Shown one piece after another: positions 1-7,486 of a stretch of 10,449 bases of DNA. Positions within the stretch are counted from its first letter, which is position 1, and every line of letters begins with the position of its first letter. The notes under the pieces are model-generated. The model worked only from the letters and a program-made list of their open reading frames with translations. It searched no databases and was not told the DNA's origin. Origin of the DNA: Firmicutes bacterium UBA1764. GTDB lineage: Bacteria; Bacillota; Clostridia; Peptostreptococcales; Anaerovoracaceae. The stretch covers positions 1 to 10,449 of the forward strand of contig DCHA01000059.1 in NCBI GenBank assembly GCA_002315535.1, in the 5' to 3' direction. The position numbers and the translations under genes were made by a program.

Positions 1-1415
1 ATTCCGATTCCGAGGCCTCCTGTTGGCGGCATGCCGTATTCCAGAGCGTTTACAAAGTCATAGTCAACCTGGCACTTTGCTTCAGGCTCGATAGCCTTGC
101 GCTCTGCAACCTGACGCTCGAATCTGCCCTTCTGATCAACAGGATCGTTAAGCTCAGAGTAAGCATTACCGAATTCTGTTCCGTTAATGAAGAACTCGAA
201 TCTTTCTGTGAAGTCAGGCTTGTTCGGGCAACGCTTTGTCAGCGGTGAAATTTCAACCGGATATTCATAAATGAATGTAGGCTGAATCAGCTTGTCCTCT
301 ACGAATACATCGAAGAACTCCGGAAGCAGTGATCCCTTTGTAACCTCGCCTTCAGGCATTGGTACATCGTGCTTCTTTGCAAGCTCAATAGCCTCTTCTG
401 TTGTCTTGATTTCATCAAAGTCGATGCCGGAGTATTTCTTAACTGCCTCTGTCATACTCATTCTTGTCCAGTTATCAAGATCAATTGGTGTTCCCTGATA
501 GCTGATCTGACGAGTACCGCAAACCTTGTCTGCAAGGCGCTTGAAGAGCTCTTCTGTGAGATCCATCATTCCATGGAAGTCTGTATATGCCTGATAGAGC
601 TCGATTGATGTAAACTCCGGATTATGCTTTGGATCCATACCCTCGTTTCTGAAGATACGACCGATTTCATATACTCTGTCAATTCCGCCGACAATAAGTC
701 TCTTGAGGTACAGCTCTGTTTCGATACGAAGAACCATGTCCATATCAAGAGTATTGTGGTGGGTTGTAAATGGTCTTGCGGATGCACCGATTTCAAACGG
801 GGTAAGAATAGGAGTCTCAACCTCGAGATATCCCTTTTCATCGAGATAGCTTCTGATCTCATTTAAAATCTGCGAACGCTTTTTGAATGTATTCTTTACA
901 TCAGGGTTCATGATGAGGTCAACATAGCGCTGACGATATCTGAGCTCTGTGTCTGTAAGTCCGTGGAACTTTTCAGGAAGAGGACGAAGTGACTTTGAAA
1001 GAAGAACCAGCTTGCTTGCGCGAACTGAAAGCTCTCCCGTCTTTGTTCTGAACACATCGCCTGTAACACCGATGATGTCACCGATGTCGAGCTTCTTAAA
1101 TGCAGCGTATTCCTCTTCACCCAAATTATCGCGTGTAAGATAAAGCTGAATGTCGCCTCTGTCATCGCGAAGGCCTGCAAAGCTTGCCTTGCCCATGACT
1201 CTTTTTGACATCATACGTCCTGCGATATTTACAACCTTGTCCGCATATTCCTCCGGAGCAAGGCCACTAAATTCTTCTTTTAAATCAGCAGAGTAAGCAT
1301 CCTGATCGAATTTGGTAATTGCAAAAGGATTCTTACCTTCCTGCTGAAGGCCCTCGAGCTTTCCCTTTCTGATAAGGAATTGCTCGCTTTCATTAATTAC
1401 TTTCTCGTCAGCCAT
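1..1415 (-). CDS. lysS: Lysyl-tRNA synthetase, class II (3' end cut by window edge)
   Basis: Charges tRNA-Lys with lysine in the cytoplasm. The frame is open from the ATG at 1415 to the left edge: 471 full codons plus two bases. The visible protein has an N-terminal OB-fold anticodon-binding region (about residues 60-150) and a class II catalytic core. Class II motif 2 is clear around residues 254-275 (FRNEGM...HNPEFTSIELY). The conserved FGNAYSELNDPVDQ block follows at about 415-428. The last residues, PPTGGLGIG, are the beginning of motif 3, so roughly 20-30 residues lie outside the window (family length about 490-500). The ATG shares one base with the greA stop (TAATG). The nearest GGAG (1427-1430) is 11 bases upstream, farther than ideal, so coupling to greA translation is likely. 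It is the last visible gene of the metG operon; whether it is the last gene cannot be seen. Identification is very secure. Confidence 0.97.
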   Translation of the reverse strand, partial: MADEKVINESEQFLIRKGKLEGLQQEGKNPFAITKFDQDAYSADLKEEFSGLAPEEYADKVVNIAGRMMSKRVMGKASFAGLRDDRGDIQLYLTRDNLGEEEYAAFKKLDIGDIIGVTGDVFRTKTGELSVRASKLVLLSKSLRPLPEKFHGLTDTELRYRQRYVDLIMNPDVKNTFKKRSQILNEIRSYLDEKGYLEVETPILTPFEIGASARPFTTHHNTLDMDMVLRIETELYLKRLIVGGIDRVYEIGRIFRNEGMDPKHNPEFTSIELYQAYTDFHGMMDLTEELFKRLADKVCGTRQISYQGTPIDLDNWTRMSMTEAVKKYSGIDFDEIKTTEEAIELAKKHDVPMPEGEVTKGSLLPEFFDVFVEDKLIQPTFIYEYPVEISPLTKRCPNKPDFTERFEFFINGTEFGNAYSELNDPVDQKGRFERQVAERKAIEPEAKCQVDYDFVNALEYGMPPTGGLGIG

Positions 1416-1888
1416 TACTTAATAATCTCCATAATCTTGTAAACGAGCATGCCTGCTTCTGTTTCGATTTCAACGATGTCGCCCTTTGCGTGGCCAAGAA
1501 GTCCCTTACCAACAGGGGATTCATTGGAAATCTTTCCACTGAATGGGTCAGCATCAGTAATACCAACGATGGTGTACTTGAACTGCTTTCCTGTCTTCTG
1601 GTCTTTAATACGAACTGTAAGACCAAGGTTAACATGTTCGCCTGTTACTTCATCTTCGGAAACGATCTTTGCATTGCGCATCATGTTTTCGAGCTTTGCA
1701 ATTCTCTCTTCGAGTTCTGCCTGCTCGTTCTTTGCTGCGTCGTATTCAGCGTTTTCGGAAAGGTCTCCGTAGGATTTAGCTTCCTTTAAGTGCTGTGATA
1801 CTTCTTCACGTCTAACGGAAACTAAGTATTCGTGTTCTGCAACGACTTTGTCGTAGCCCTCTTGGGTAAGTAAGATTTCTTCGCTCAT
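1415..1888 (-). CDS. greA: Transcription elongation factor GreA
   Basis: GreA enters the secondary channel of backtracked RNA polymerase and stimulates cleavage of the nascent RNA 3' end. At 157 residues it has the normal family length. The N-terminal half is the antiparallel coiled coil (about 1-75), with the conserved tip GDLSENAEYDAA at about 41-52. D42 and E45 correspond to the acidic tip residues that help hold the catalytic Mg2+. The C-terminal half (about 80-157) is the FKBP-like domain, including the DADPFSGKISNESPVGKGLLG stretch. The ATG at 1888 has an excellent AAGGAG site (1896-1901, 7-base spacer) lying inside the final codons of dusB. One base separates it from the dusB stop, and its own stop overlaps the lysS start by one base. 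A greA-lysS pairing is common in Clostridia (family knowledge). Confidence 0.97.
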   Translation of the reverse strand: MSEEILLTQEGYDKVVAEHEYLVSVRREEVSQHLKEAKSYGDLSENAEYDAAKNEQAELEERIAKLENMMRNAKIVSEDEVTGEHVNLGLTVRIKDQKTGKQFKYTIVGITDADPFSGKISNESPVGKGLLGHAKGDIVEIETEAGMLVYKIMEIIK

Positions 1889-1889
1889 T

Positions 1890-2792
1890 TTATATCTCCT
1901 TTATAAGTGTTAACAATTCTTCAAGTGTTTCGCATTGATTAATTCTTGCACGCACACTCGCCGCGCCTTTAATACCTTTTATATAAAATCCCGCATGGGA
2001 TCTCATTTGCCTTATTCCGACATATTCGCCCTTGTCGGCGACCAACATGCTCGCATGCCTGATCAGCACTGATTTTATTTCGTCCCACTCAGGCTTATCG
2101 CCGCTGAATATCCACGGATTCCCCATGGCTCCTCTGGCAATCAGTACCGCATCAACGCCGCTTTCATCCATCATTCTGACAGCATCCTCATGGCTGAATA
2201 TATCGCCGTTTCCGATTACCGGAATACTGAGTGCCTGCTTGACCTTTTTAATCACGCTCCAGTCTGCCTTGCCGGAGTAATACTGCTCTCTGGTTCTTCC
2301 ATGAACGCTAAGCGCCGAGGCTCCGGAGTCTTCGATCATCTTGGCAAAATCGACCGCATTTGAGCTGTCCGTAAAGCCTACACGCATTTTTACGGTAATG
2401 GGCTTTTTCGTTGCGGATACGCAAGCTTTTACGCACTGAGAGGCAAGCTTTGGATTATTCAGAAGCGCACTGCCCTCAAAGTTTTTTACAACCTTAGGAA
2501 CAGGACATCCCATGTTAATGTCTATACATGCATTAGGTCTATCCTCAAGAGTCTGTACTGCTTCTTTGAAAAGCTCTGGCTCATGACCAAATAGCTGAAT
2601 GCCAACTGGCCCCTCTAAATCCTTATCAATCCTTAGCAGATCTTCTGTATTTTCATTTTTGAAGTGGAGCCCTTTTGCACTTACCATCTCAGTAAAGCTG
2701 AGACCACAGCCATGCTGCCTGCATATCTGCCTAAAGCTTTTATCAGTAAAGCCTGCAAGGGGCGCCAAGATAAATGGATTATCCCAAATCAC
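1890..2792 (-). CDS. dusB: tRNA-dihydrouridine synthase, DusB type
   Basis: FMN- and NADPH-dependent enzyme reducing specific uridines in tRNA to dihydrouridine. It is a 300-residue TIM barrel followed by a helical C-terminal domain. Visible marks in order are APLAGFTDKSFR (about 10-21); SFTEMVSAKGL (32-42); GIQLFG (64-69); DINMGCPVPKVV with the catalytic cysteine C96; SALL (108-111); VKMRVG with K135; SVHGRTREQYYSG with H164; GNGDI (194-198); and ARGAMGNPWIF (219-229). Translation starts at GTG (2790-2792), overlapping the regulator's TGA as GTGA. No ATG precedes the first conserved motif, and the N-terminus is some 8-10 residues shorter than E. coli DusB. The purine-rich AGAGG upstream is too distant to be a strong site, so coupled re-initiation is likely. 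Assignment to DusB rather than another Dus branch rests on overall resemblance and on the lysS neighbourhood. Confidence 0.94.
   Translation of the reverse strand: MIWDNPFILAPLAGFTDKSFRQICRQHGCGLSFTEMVSAKGLHFKNENTEDLLRIDKDLEGPVGIQLFGHEPELFKEAVQTLEDRPNACIDINMGCPVPKVVKNFEGSALLNNPKLASQCVKACVSATKKPITVKMRVGFTDSSNAVDFAKMIEDSGASALSVHGRTREQYYSGKADWSVIKKVKQALSIPVIGNGDIFSHEDAVRMMDESGVDAVLIARGAMGNPWIFSGDKPEWDEIKSVLIRHASMLVADKGEYVGIRQMRSHAGFYIKGIKGAASVRARINQCETLEELLTLIKEI
1896..1901 (-). promoter_or_regulatory. Ribosome binding site of greA
   Basis: AAGGAG on the minus strand, 7 bases before the greA ATG and embedded in the last sense codons of dusB. It is the best-placed site among the operon's downstream genes and should let greA be translated well independently of dusB. 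Confidence 0.8.
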
Positions 2793-3961
2793 AGATTTCT
2801 TGCCTCTTTCTGAATTCTTGAAACAGCAAGCGCTGTCATAAGTCCAGGTATGATGGTGTTACCTGTTATATCAACGCCGAGAATGTCTCTGATACGTTTG
2901 ATTCTATACTGGACAGTATTTACATGGACCTTCATTATCTTCGCTGTCTTTGCGGCGTTCATACCACTATCGAGCATAAAGCATTCCAGTGTTTCCATGA
3001 GCTGCTTGCTCTTTGAATCCTTAGTCTCGAGCTTCAGCCCGGAAATCAAATCCTGATAGTATTTCTTAACGCTGCCGCCATTTAGGCAGATGTTAATGCA
3101 ATTGTTTGCAAGCGCAAGCTCGTATTTTGAAAATGAATGCTTGTATGGGAAGATCAGCTGCACAAAGGCTTCGGTCTCATTGATAAGCTTAAATGCTGCA
3201 CACAGATCCTCAACGTTCTTTGTTCCGATAACGTGGAAGGTCTTTGGGGCACCGGCCTCTTCGGAAAGATCCTTTGCCAGAGCCTTCCATTCAGGCTCAC
3301 CGAAATCAGAAGAACCTGAGCTCTTAAGAATAATTCCGGCAACCTCTCTTGTTTCAATTACCCTCAGAGTCTTTAAACTGTATTTATCCTCCTGCGCAGA
3401 GATAAGCTTTAAAGCTTCATCTCTCTTTACATTTGGAACAAAGTAGACTCCGACAAGATCGTCATTGCATAAGCCAAGCTCATCCATAAGACTCGATGCA
3501 AGCTGGATTGTGCCTCTGCGAATTGCTCTGATAAATTCAGCGGTCACATCTCTTTCAGGGAGGTAGTTCCACATTCCCATCGCAAGCTCAATAATTTCGG
3601 CAAGCTTTACGATTTCTTCCTGGCTGTAACAATCATCGTTATCAACCAGCATAAGATAGTATTTCTTTTCCTTAATGTTTACCGGTCCCCAGTAGGTTAC
3701 AATGCCTTGGCAAAGCAGCTTTGTGTTTTCTGTCGAATGCTGAATATCTGTTTCGATACCCATTCTGGCAGCTTCTTCAAGACTGACTCCGTGCCTTGTT
3801 TCAACAGAGAACACCGGATTAAAATCATCAGAAAAAATAACCATCTGAAAATTGCATGCCAGAGCGCACTCTCTTGCTGCCATTGGAAAGCTCGAATACT
3901 TTTCAAAATTCAGCAGGTGATAAATACTATCTAATAATAATTGATTTGTAAAATCAGCCAT
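2789..3961 (-). CDS. PucR/CdaR-family transcriptional regulator
   Basis: A 390-residue probable DNA-binding regulator. The C-terminus carries the PucR-type helix-turn-helix. At about residues 332-362 are SGMNAAKTAKIMKVHVNTVQ and then YRIKRIRDILG, matching the family pattern N..A...L.VH.NTV.YR..RI...LG. The first 120 residues look like a small alpha/beta sensory domain, possibly GAF-like (inference). The middle section (about 130-300) resembles the linker common in PucR/CdaR proteins. No membrane segment or signal peptide is seen. Characterised relatives respond to purine metabolites, carbohydrate diacids or amino acids, but nothing here identifies a ligand or target. The ATG at 3961 overlaps the ftsH stop by one base (TAATG) and has AAGGA at 3968-3972 with a 6-base spacer. 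The stop overlaps the dusB GTG by 4 bp. Finding a regulator inside a translation/proteolysis operon is the oddity; it could regulate its own operon or distant genes. Confidence 0.88.
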   Translation of the reverse strand: MADFTNQLLLDSIYHLLNFEKYSSFPMAARECALACNFQMVIFSDDFNPVFSVETRHGVSLEEAARMGIETDIQHSTENTKLLCQGIVTYWGPVNIKEKKYYLMLVDNDDCYSQEEIVKLAEIIELAMGMWNYLPERDVTAEFIRAIRRGTIQLASSLMDELGLCNDDLVGVYFVPNVKRDEALKLISAQEDKYSLKTLRVIETREVAGIILKSSGSSDFGEPEWKALAKDLSEEAGAPKTFHVIGTKNVEDLCAAFKLINETEAFVQLIFPYKHSFSKYELALANNCINICLNGGSVKKYYQDLISGLKLETKDSKSKQLMETLECFMLDSGMNAAKTAKIMKVHVNTVQYRIKRIRDILGVDITGNTIIPGLMTALAVSRIQKEARNL

Positions 3962-6084
3962 TACTCTTCCTTGCCCTCTTCTACATTTTCTTCTGCAGGC
4001 GTTTCTGCCAGAGTGCTGTCTTCAAGGATCTCTTCCGAAGCACTTTCCTCCGGAGCCTTCTCAGGCTTATTAACGTCGCTTAAATCCTTGATTACGAGAT
4101 TGCCATTCTTATCGAATACTGCAACTCTCTTTCCCTGCATGAGATTCTTCTTAATCTCATCCTCTTTATCCTTCTTTTCAGCGGCCTTGCGTGCAGCCTC
4201 AGCCTCGTCAGCGGCCTTTTGTGCTGCATCCTTAGCATCTCTGTCAGACTTGAGATTTTCTGCTGTATTTGTATTTGCGTAAAGAGCTTCGAACTGTTCA
4301 GCATCAAGAGTTTCCATTTCAAGAAGTCCGTTTGTAACGCGCTCCATCTCCTCTCTGTGCTCTTCAAGAATGCTCTTTGTTCTTGCATACGCTTCATCTA
4401 AGATGCGGCGTACTTCCTTATCAATCTTGCTTGCAAGCTCTTCTGAGTAATTCTGCTTGGATGTAAAGTCACGTCCTAGGAATATCTCATCTGAGTCTGA
4501 ATAATTGATAGGACCGACAGCCTCTGTCATACCATATTTTACGACCATATCATGCGCAATCTTAGTTGCACGCTCAAGGTCGTTGCTTGCGCCTGTCGAA
4601 ATATCGCCAAGGAAGATTTCTTCTGCAACACGTCCGCCGAGAAGATGTGCAAGATCATTGAGCATATCGCCCTTTGTATCGTAGTACTTATCCTCTTCAG
4701 GAAGTGAGAGCGTAAATCCGCCTGCCATACCACGAGGCATAATTGTAACCTGGTGAACAGGATCGCAGCCCGGAATGCTTCTCATTACGATTGCGTGTCC
4801 TGATTCGTGATATGCGGTGAGCTTTCTTTCCTTTTCGCTCATTACGCGGCTTGTCTTCTTTGGACCTGCGATTACTCTGGTAATAGCCTCTTCCAAATCT
4901 GCCATATGTATTTCTGAGCCGTTTCTTCTTGCAGTAAGAAGAGCAGCCTCATTCATCATGTTTTCAATATCAGCAGGTGTGAAGCCCGGAGTTCTTCTTG
5001 CGAGAACTGCGAGGTTAACATCTTCACCAAGTGGTTTATTCTTTGAGTGTACCTTGAATACTGCTTCTCTGCCCTTAACATCAGGAACCCCGATGGTAAC
5101 CTGTCTGTCGAAACGACCCGGTCTTAAGATAGCAGGGTCAAGTACGTCAGGTCTGTTTGTTGCGGCAAGAACAATGATTCCCTCATTGAGTTCGAAGCCG
5201 TCCATTTCAACAAGCAGCTGATTAAGTGTCTGTTCTCTTTCGTCGTTTCCGCCACCGATGCCTGCACCTCTTCTGCGGCCTACTGCATCGATTTCATCAA
5301 TGAATACAATACATGGAGCATCCTTCTTTGCATCTGCAAAGAGGTCTCTTACACGGCTTGCACCAACGCCGACGAACATTTCTACGAAGTCAGAACCTGA
5401 AATCGAGAAGAATGGAACTCCGGCTTCACCGGCAACAGCCTTTGAAAGATATGTCTTTCCTGTTCCCGGAGGGCCTACGAGAAGAACGCCCTTTGGAATT
5501 CTTGCACCAAGCTCTGTGTATTTCTGAGGAGACTTGAGGAAATCTACGATTTCTGAAAGCTCCTGCTTTTCTTCTTCACAGCCGGCAACATCTGCGAATG
5601 TTACCTTGCTCTTTGTTTCCTTGCGAGCCTTGTTCTTTCCAAAGCTCATTACGCCTTTGCCTCCGCCGCCCATCATATTCTTGTACAGGAAAATGAGCAT
5701 TAGGAACATAATGATAGTTGGAATCCAGCTGAGGAAGCCTGCCCATGTTGACGGTTTTACTGCAAGCACCGTGAGGTCGTTATTTGCAGCCATAGGTACG
5801 ATATAGTTTTCAGAAATCGAAAGCATATCGTAATCTGTTGGAGCATATGTAATATAGCTTGTTCCGTCCTTTAATTTTCCCTGATAGCAGCGCGAGCCTT
5901 CTAATACCTTTACGCTTTCAACCTTGCCGTTTTGAAGATCTGAAACGAATTCAGAAAATTCCAAATTGGTAACGCTTCCTGCAAGATTTTTAGTAAAGCT
6001 CTGAAGTGCAAAAGCGATGATGAATGCTACCGCAAGTATGATAATGTAGTATATTGGACCTCTTGGTCCGCCTTTCTTATTCAA
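3961..6084 (-). CDS. ftsH: ATP-dependent zinc metalloprotease FtsH
   Basis: Hexameric membrane AAA+ protease that degrades misfolded membrane proteins and regulatory proteins. Of 707 residues, TM1 is about 11-28, followed by a short extracytoplasmic domain and TM2 at about 113-134. The AAA+ module has Walker A GPPGTGKT (204-211), pore loop MFVG (236-239), Walker B FIDEID (261-266) and second region of homology with arginine fingers R321 and R324. The protease domain has HESGH (426-430) and a third zinc ligand D502 in TGASNDLERAT. Everything catalytic is present. The C-terminus (about 608-707) is longer than in E. coli (644) or B. subtilis (637). It has an Ala/Lys/Glu-rich probable coiled coil (about 616-645), a short GKRVAVFDKNGNLVIKDL segment, and a strongly acidic Pro/Glu-rich tail. 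The start is TTG (6082-6084). An in-frame TAG lies just upstream, there is no ATG before TM1, and AGGAGG sits 9 bases before the TTG. The tilS stop is 4 bases upstream. Confidence 0.97.
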   Translation of the reverse strand: MNKKGGPRGPIYYIIILAVAFIIAFALQSFTKNLAGSVTNLEFSEFVSDLQNGKVESVKVLEGSRCYQGKLKDGTSYITYAPTDYDMLSISENYIVPMAANNDLTVLAVKPSTWAGFLSWIPTIIMFLMLIFLYKNMMGGGGKGVMSFGKNKARKETKSKVTFADVAGCEEEKQELSEIVDFLKSPQKYTELGARIPKGVLLVGPPGTGKTYLSKAVAGEAGVPFFSISGSDFVEMFVGVGASRVRDLFADAKKDAPCIVFIDEIDAVGRRRGAGIGGGNDEREQTLNQLLVEMDGFELNEGIIVLAATNRPDVLDPAILRPGRFDRQVTIGVPDVKGREAVFKVHSKNKPLGEDVNLAVLARRTPGFTPADIENMMNEAALLTARRNGSEIHMADLEEAITRVIAGPKKTSRVMSEKERKLTAYHESGHAIVMRSIPGCDPVHQVTIMPRGMAGGFTLSLPEEDKYYDTKGDMLNDLAHLLGGRVAEEIFLGDISTGASNDLERATKIAHDMVVKYGMTEAVGPINYSDSDEIFLGRDFTSKQNYSEELASKIDKEVRRILDEAYARTKSILEEHREEMERVTNGLLEMETLDAEQFEALYANTNTAENLKSDRDAKDAAQKAADEAEAARKAAEKKDKEDEIKKNLMQGKRVAVFDKNGNLVIKDLSDVNKPEKAPEESASEEILEDSTLAETPAEENVEEGKEE

Positions 6085-6088
6085 TCCC

Positions 6089-7486
6089 TTATTCCTCCTC
6101 TATTTTGGTTACAAGGACGAAGTCTGTATCGTCATCGACCTTGCATAGATCTGAAATGGTGTATCCCTTTACCCAAAGCACTGTGTGATCACAGCAGAGA
6201 AGCTTTATGCTGTCTCTTTCTTCCCTTGGTATTTTTGCATCAGTCATATAGTCCTGAAGCTTTTTTGTTCCCGGACCGCCCAGTGGGCGAATTTTATCTC
6301 CGGGCCTGCGAGTTCTAACATAGATATCGCAGTCACGCGCAAGAAGCTTGAGTGCGTCCAACGCGCAGCAGTTTTTATTTAAAGTCTTTAGCGGAGGCAG
6401 CTCCTCAATTGGGAACACTCTGCATGAAACCTTTAAAACCTTTTCTTTGTCATCATTTGAATCACCCGTTGATTCAGGGCTCTTAAAGCTCAGCTTGTCA
6501 TACGAGATGATTGCCTTATAGCCCTTGGGGAATTCAATGGTGGCATTACTTCTGTTCTCGATTGCACCAAGCAACGCATTCATATGAACAGCAGAAATAT
6601 CTGTCTTAAGTCCGCATCTTGCGAACATCATTTTAATTACTCTCTTTGCAACAGCCGGATCCATTTCCGCAAGCTGCTTAAGCGGCATGCTGTTAAAATC
6701 ATCAGTTGACTTATGCTCGCCCTTAACGATAATCTCCGGCATAGAGCGCTTTGCTATCGAGTTTAGATATGCATCGTCTTCTCTTGCGGCATCGGCAAGT
6801 CTTATAAGTCCCTCCTTGAGATTTGGGTTAAATTCTTTTTCAAGCAGAGGTATGAGCTCAAGGCGCACCTTGTTTCTTGTGTACTCAGGGACACTGTTTG
6901 TCGAATCAATGCAGGGATTCAGATTGTTTTCACTGCAGTATTCTTCAATGTCAACTCTGGCAACATCAAGAAGAGGTCTTATTACGCCGTCCGCTCTTTC
7001 GTACTCCATTGCGCCAAGTCCGTGAACTCCGGTGCCACGCAGTATTCTCATCAGAACCGTCTCAGCCTGGTCATCCTTGTTATGTGCAAGAACAACTCTT
7101 ACTCTGGAATCAGGAAATTCCTTTTTGAGATCGGTGCTTTTATCCCTAAGAGCCTTCTGGCGGATACGCCTTCCGGCGTCCTCCTCACTGATTCCATCAC
7201 GCTTTGCTATTTCAGGAATATTTGCGATCTTTACGGTCAGCTTGATATTTCTGTCCTTGCAATTCTGAACGCAGCAAAACATATCTCTGTCAGCCTCTGC
7301 TCCGCGTATCTGATGATTAACATGAAGAGCATATAGAGAAAAGCTTAACTCTGACTGAAGCTTGTTTAATATATCGAGCAAGCAAAGAGAATCCGGGCCT
7401 CCGGAAAGACCCAATAACAGTATGTCTCCGCTTTGGATTAGCTTATGTTCTTTAATTGTTTCTAATACAATAGAATCTGCACGCAT
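6089..7486 (-). CDS. tilS: tRNA(Ile)-lysidine synthase TilS
   Basis: Uses ATP to join lysine to C34 of tRNA-Ile2 (CAU anticodon), making lysidine and switching decoding from AUG to AUA; it is usually essential. At 465 residues it has normal length. The N-terminal PP-loop ATPase shows SGGPDS at 28-33, LHVNHQIRG (54-62), AHNKDDQAETVLMRILRGTG (134-153), and DSTN...YTRNKVRLELIP (about 194-213). A middle helical region follows. The C-terminal tRNA-binding domain shows RTRRPGDKIRPLGGPGTKKL (391-410), then DAKIPREERD and VLWVKGY (439-445). The ATG at 7484-7486 is inside the end of tatD, giving a 35-bp overlap. No clear Shine-Dalgarno precedes it, so expression may depend on ribosomes translating tatD. 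No later ATG exists before SGGPDS, which supports this start. In many Bacillota hpt/hprT lies between tilS and ftsH; here ftsH follows after 4 bases. Confidence 0.96.
   Translation of the reverse strand: MRADSIVLETIKEHKLIQSGDILLLGLSGGPDSLCLLDILNKLQSELSFSLYALHVNHQIRGAEADRDMFCCVQNCKDRNIKLTVKIANIPEIAKRDGISEEDAGRRIRQKALRDKSTDLKKEFPDSRVRVVLAHNKDDQAETVLMRILRGTGVHGLGAMEYERADGVIRPLLDVARVDIEEYCSENNLNPCIDSTNSVPEYTRNKVRLELIPLLEKEFNPNLKEGLIRLADAAREDDAYLNSIAKRSMPEIIVKGEHKSTDDFNSMPLKQLAEMDPAVAKRVIKMMFARCGLKTDISAVHMNALLGAIENRSNATIEFPKGYKAIISYDKLSFKSPESTGDSNDDKEKVLKVSCRVFPIEELPPLKTLNKNCCALDALKLLARDCDIYVRTRRPGDKIRPLGGPGTKKLQDYMTDAKIPREERDSIKLLCCDHTVLWVKGYTISDLCKVDDDTDFVLVTKIEEE
6094..6099 (-). promoter_or_regulatory. 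Ribosome binding site deciding the TTG start of ftsH
   Basis: Perfect AGGAGG on the minus strand, overlapping the last codons of tilS, 9 bases before the TTG at 6084. An in-frame TAG immediately upstream excludes a longer protein, and any later start would remove the first transmembrane segment. TTG is therefore the supported start. Confidence 0.85.

Noticed and set aside
4817..5221. 134-codon plus-strand open frame antisense to ftsH, with Ser/Leu-rich sequence
   Set aside because: Its composition is what the complement of a conserved AAA+ domain would give, with no independent support.
3961..6084. CIRCE or other heat-shock operator controlling ftsH
   Set aside because: ftsH follows tilS by four bases. 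No CIRCE-type inverted repeat (TTAGCACTC-N9-GAGTGCTAA) was seen at this junction or in the metG promoter region.
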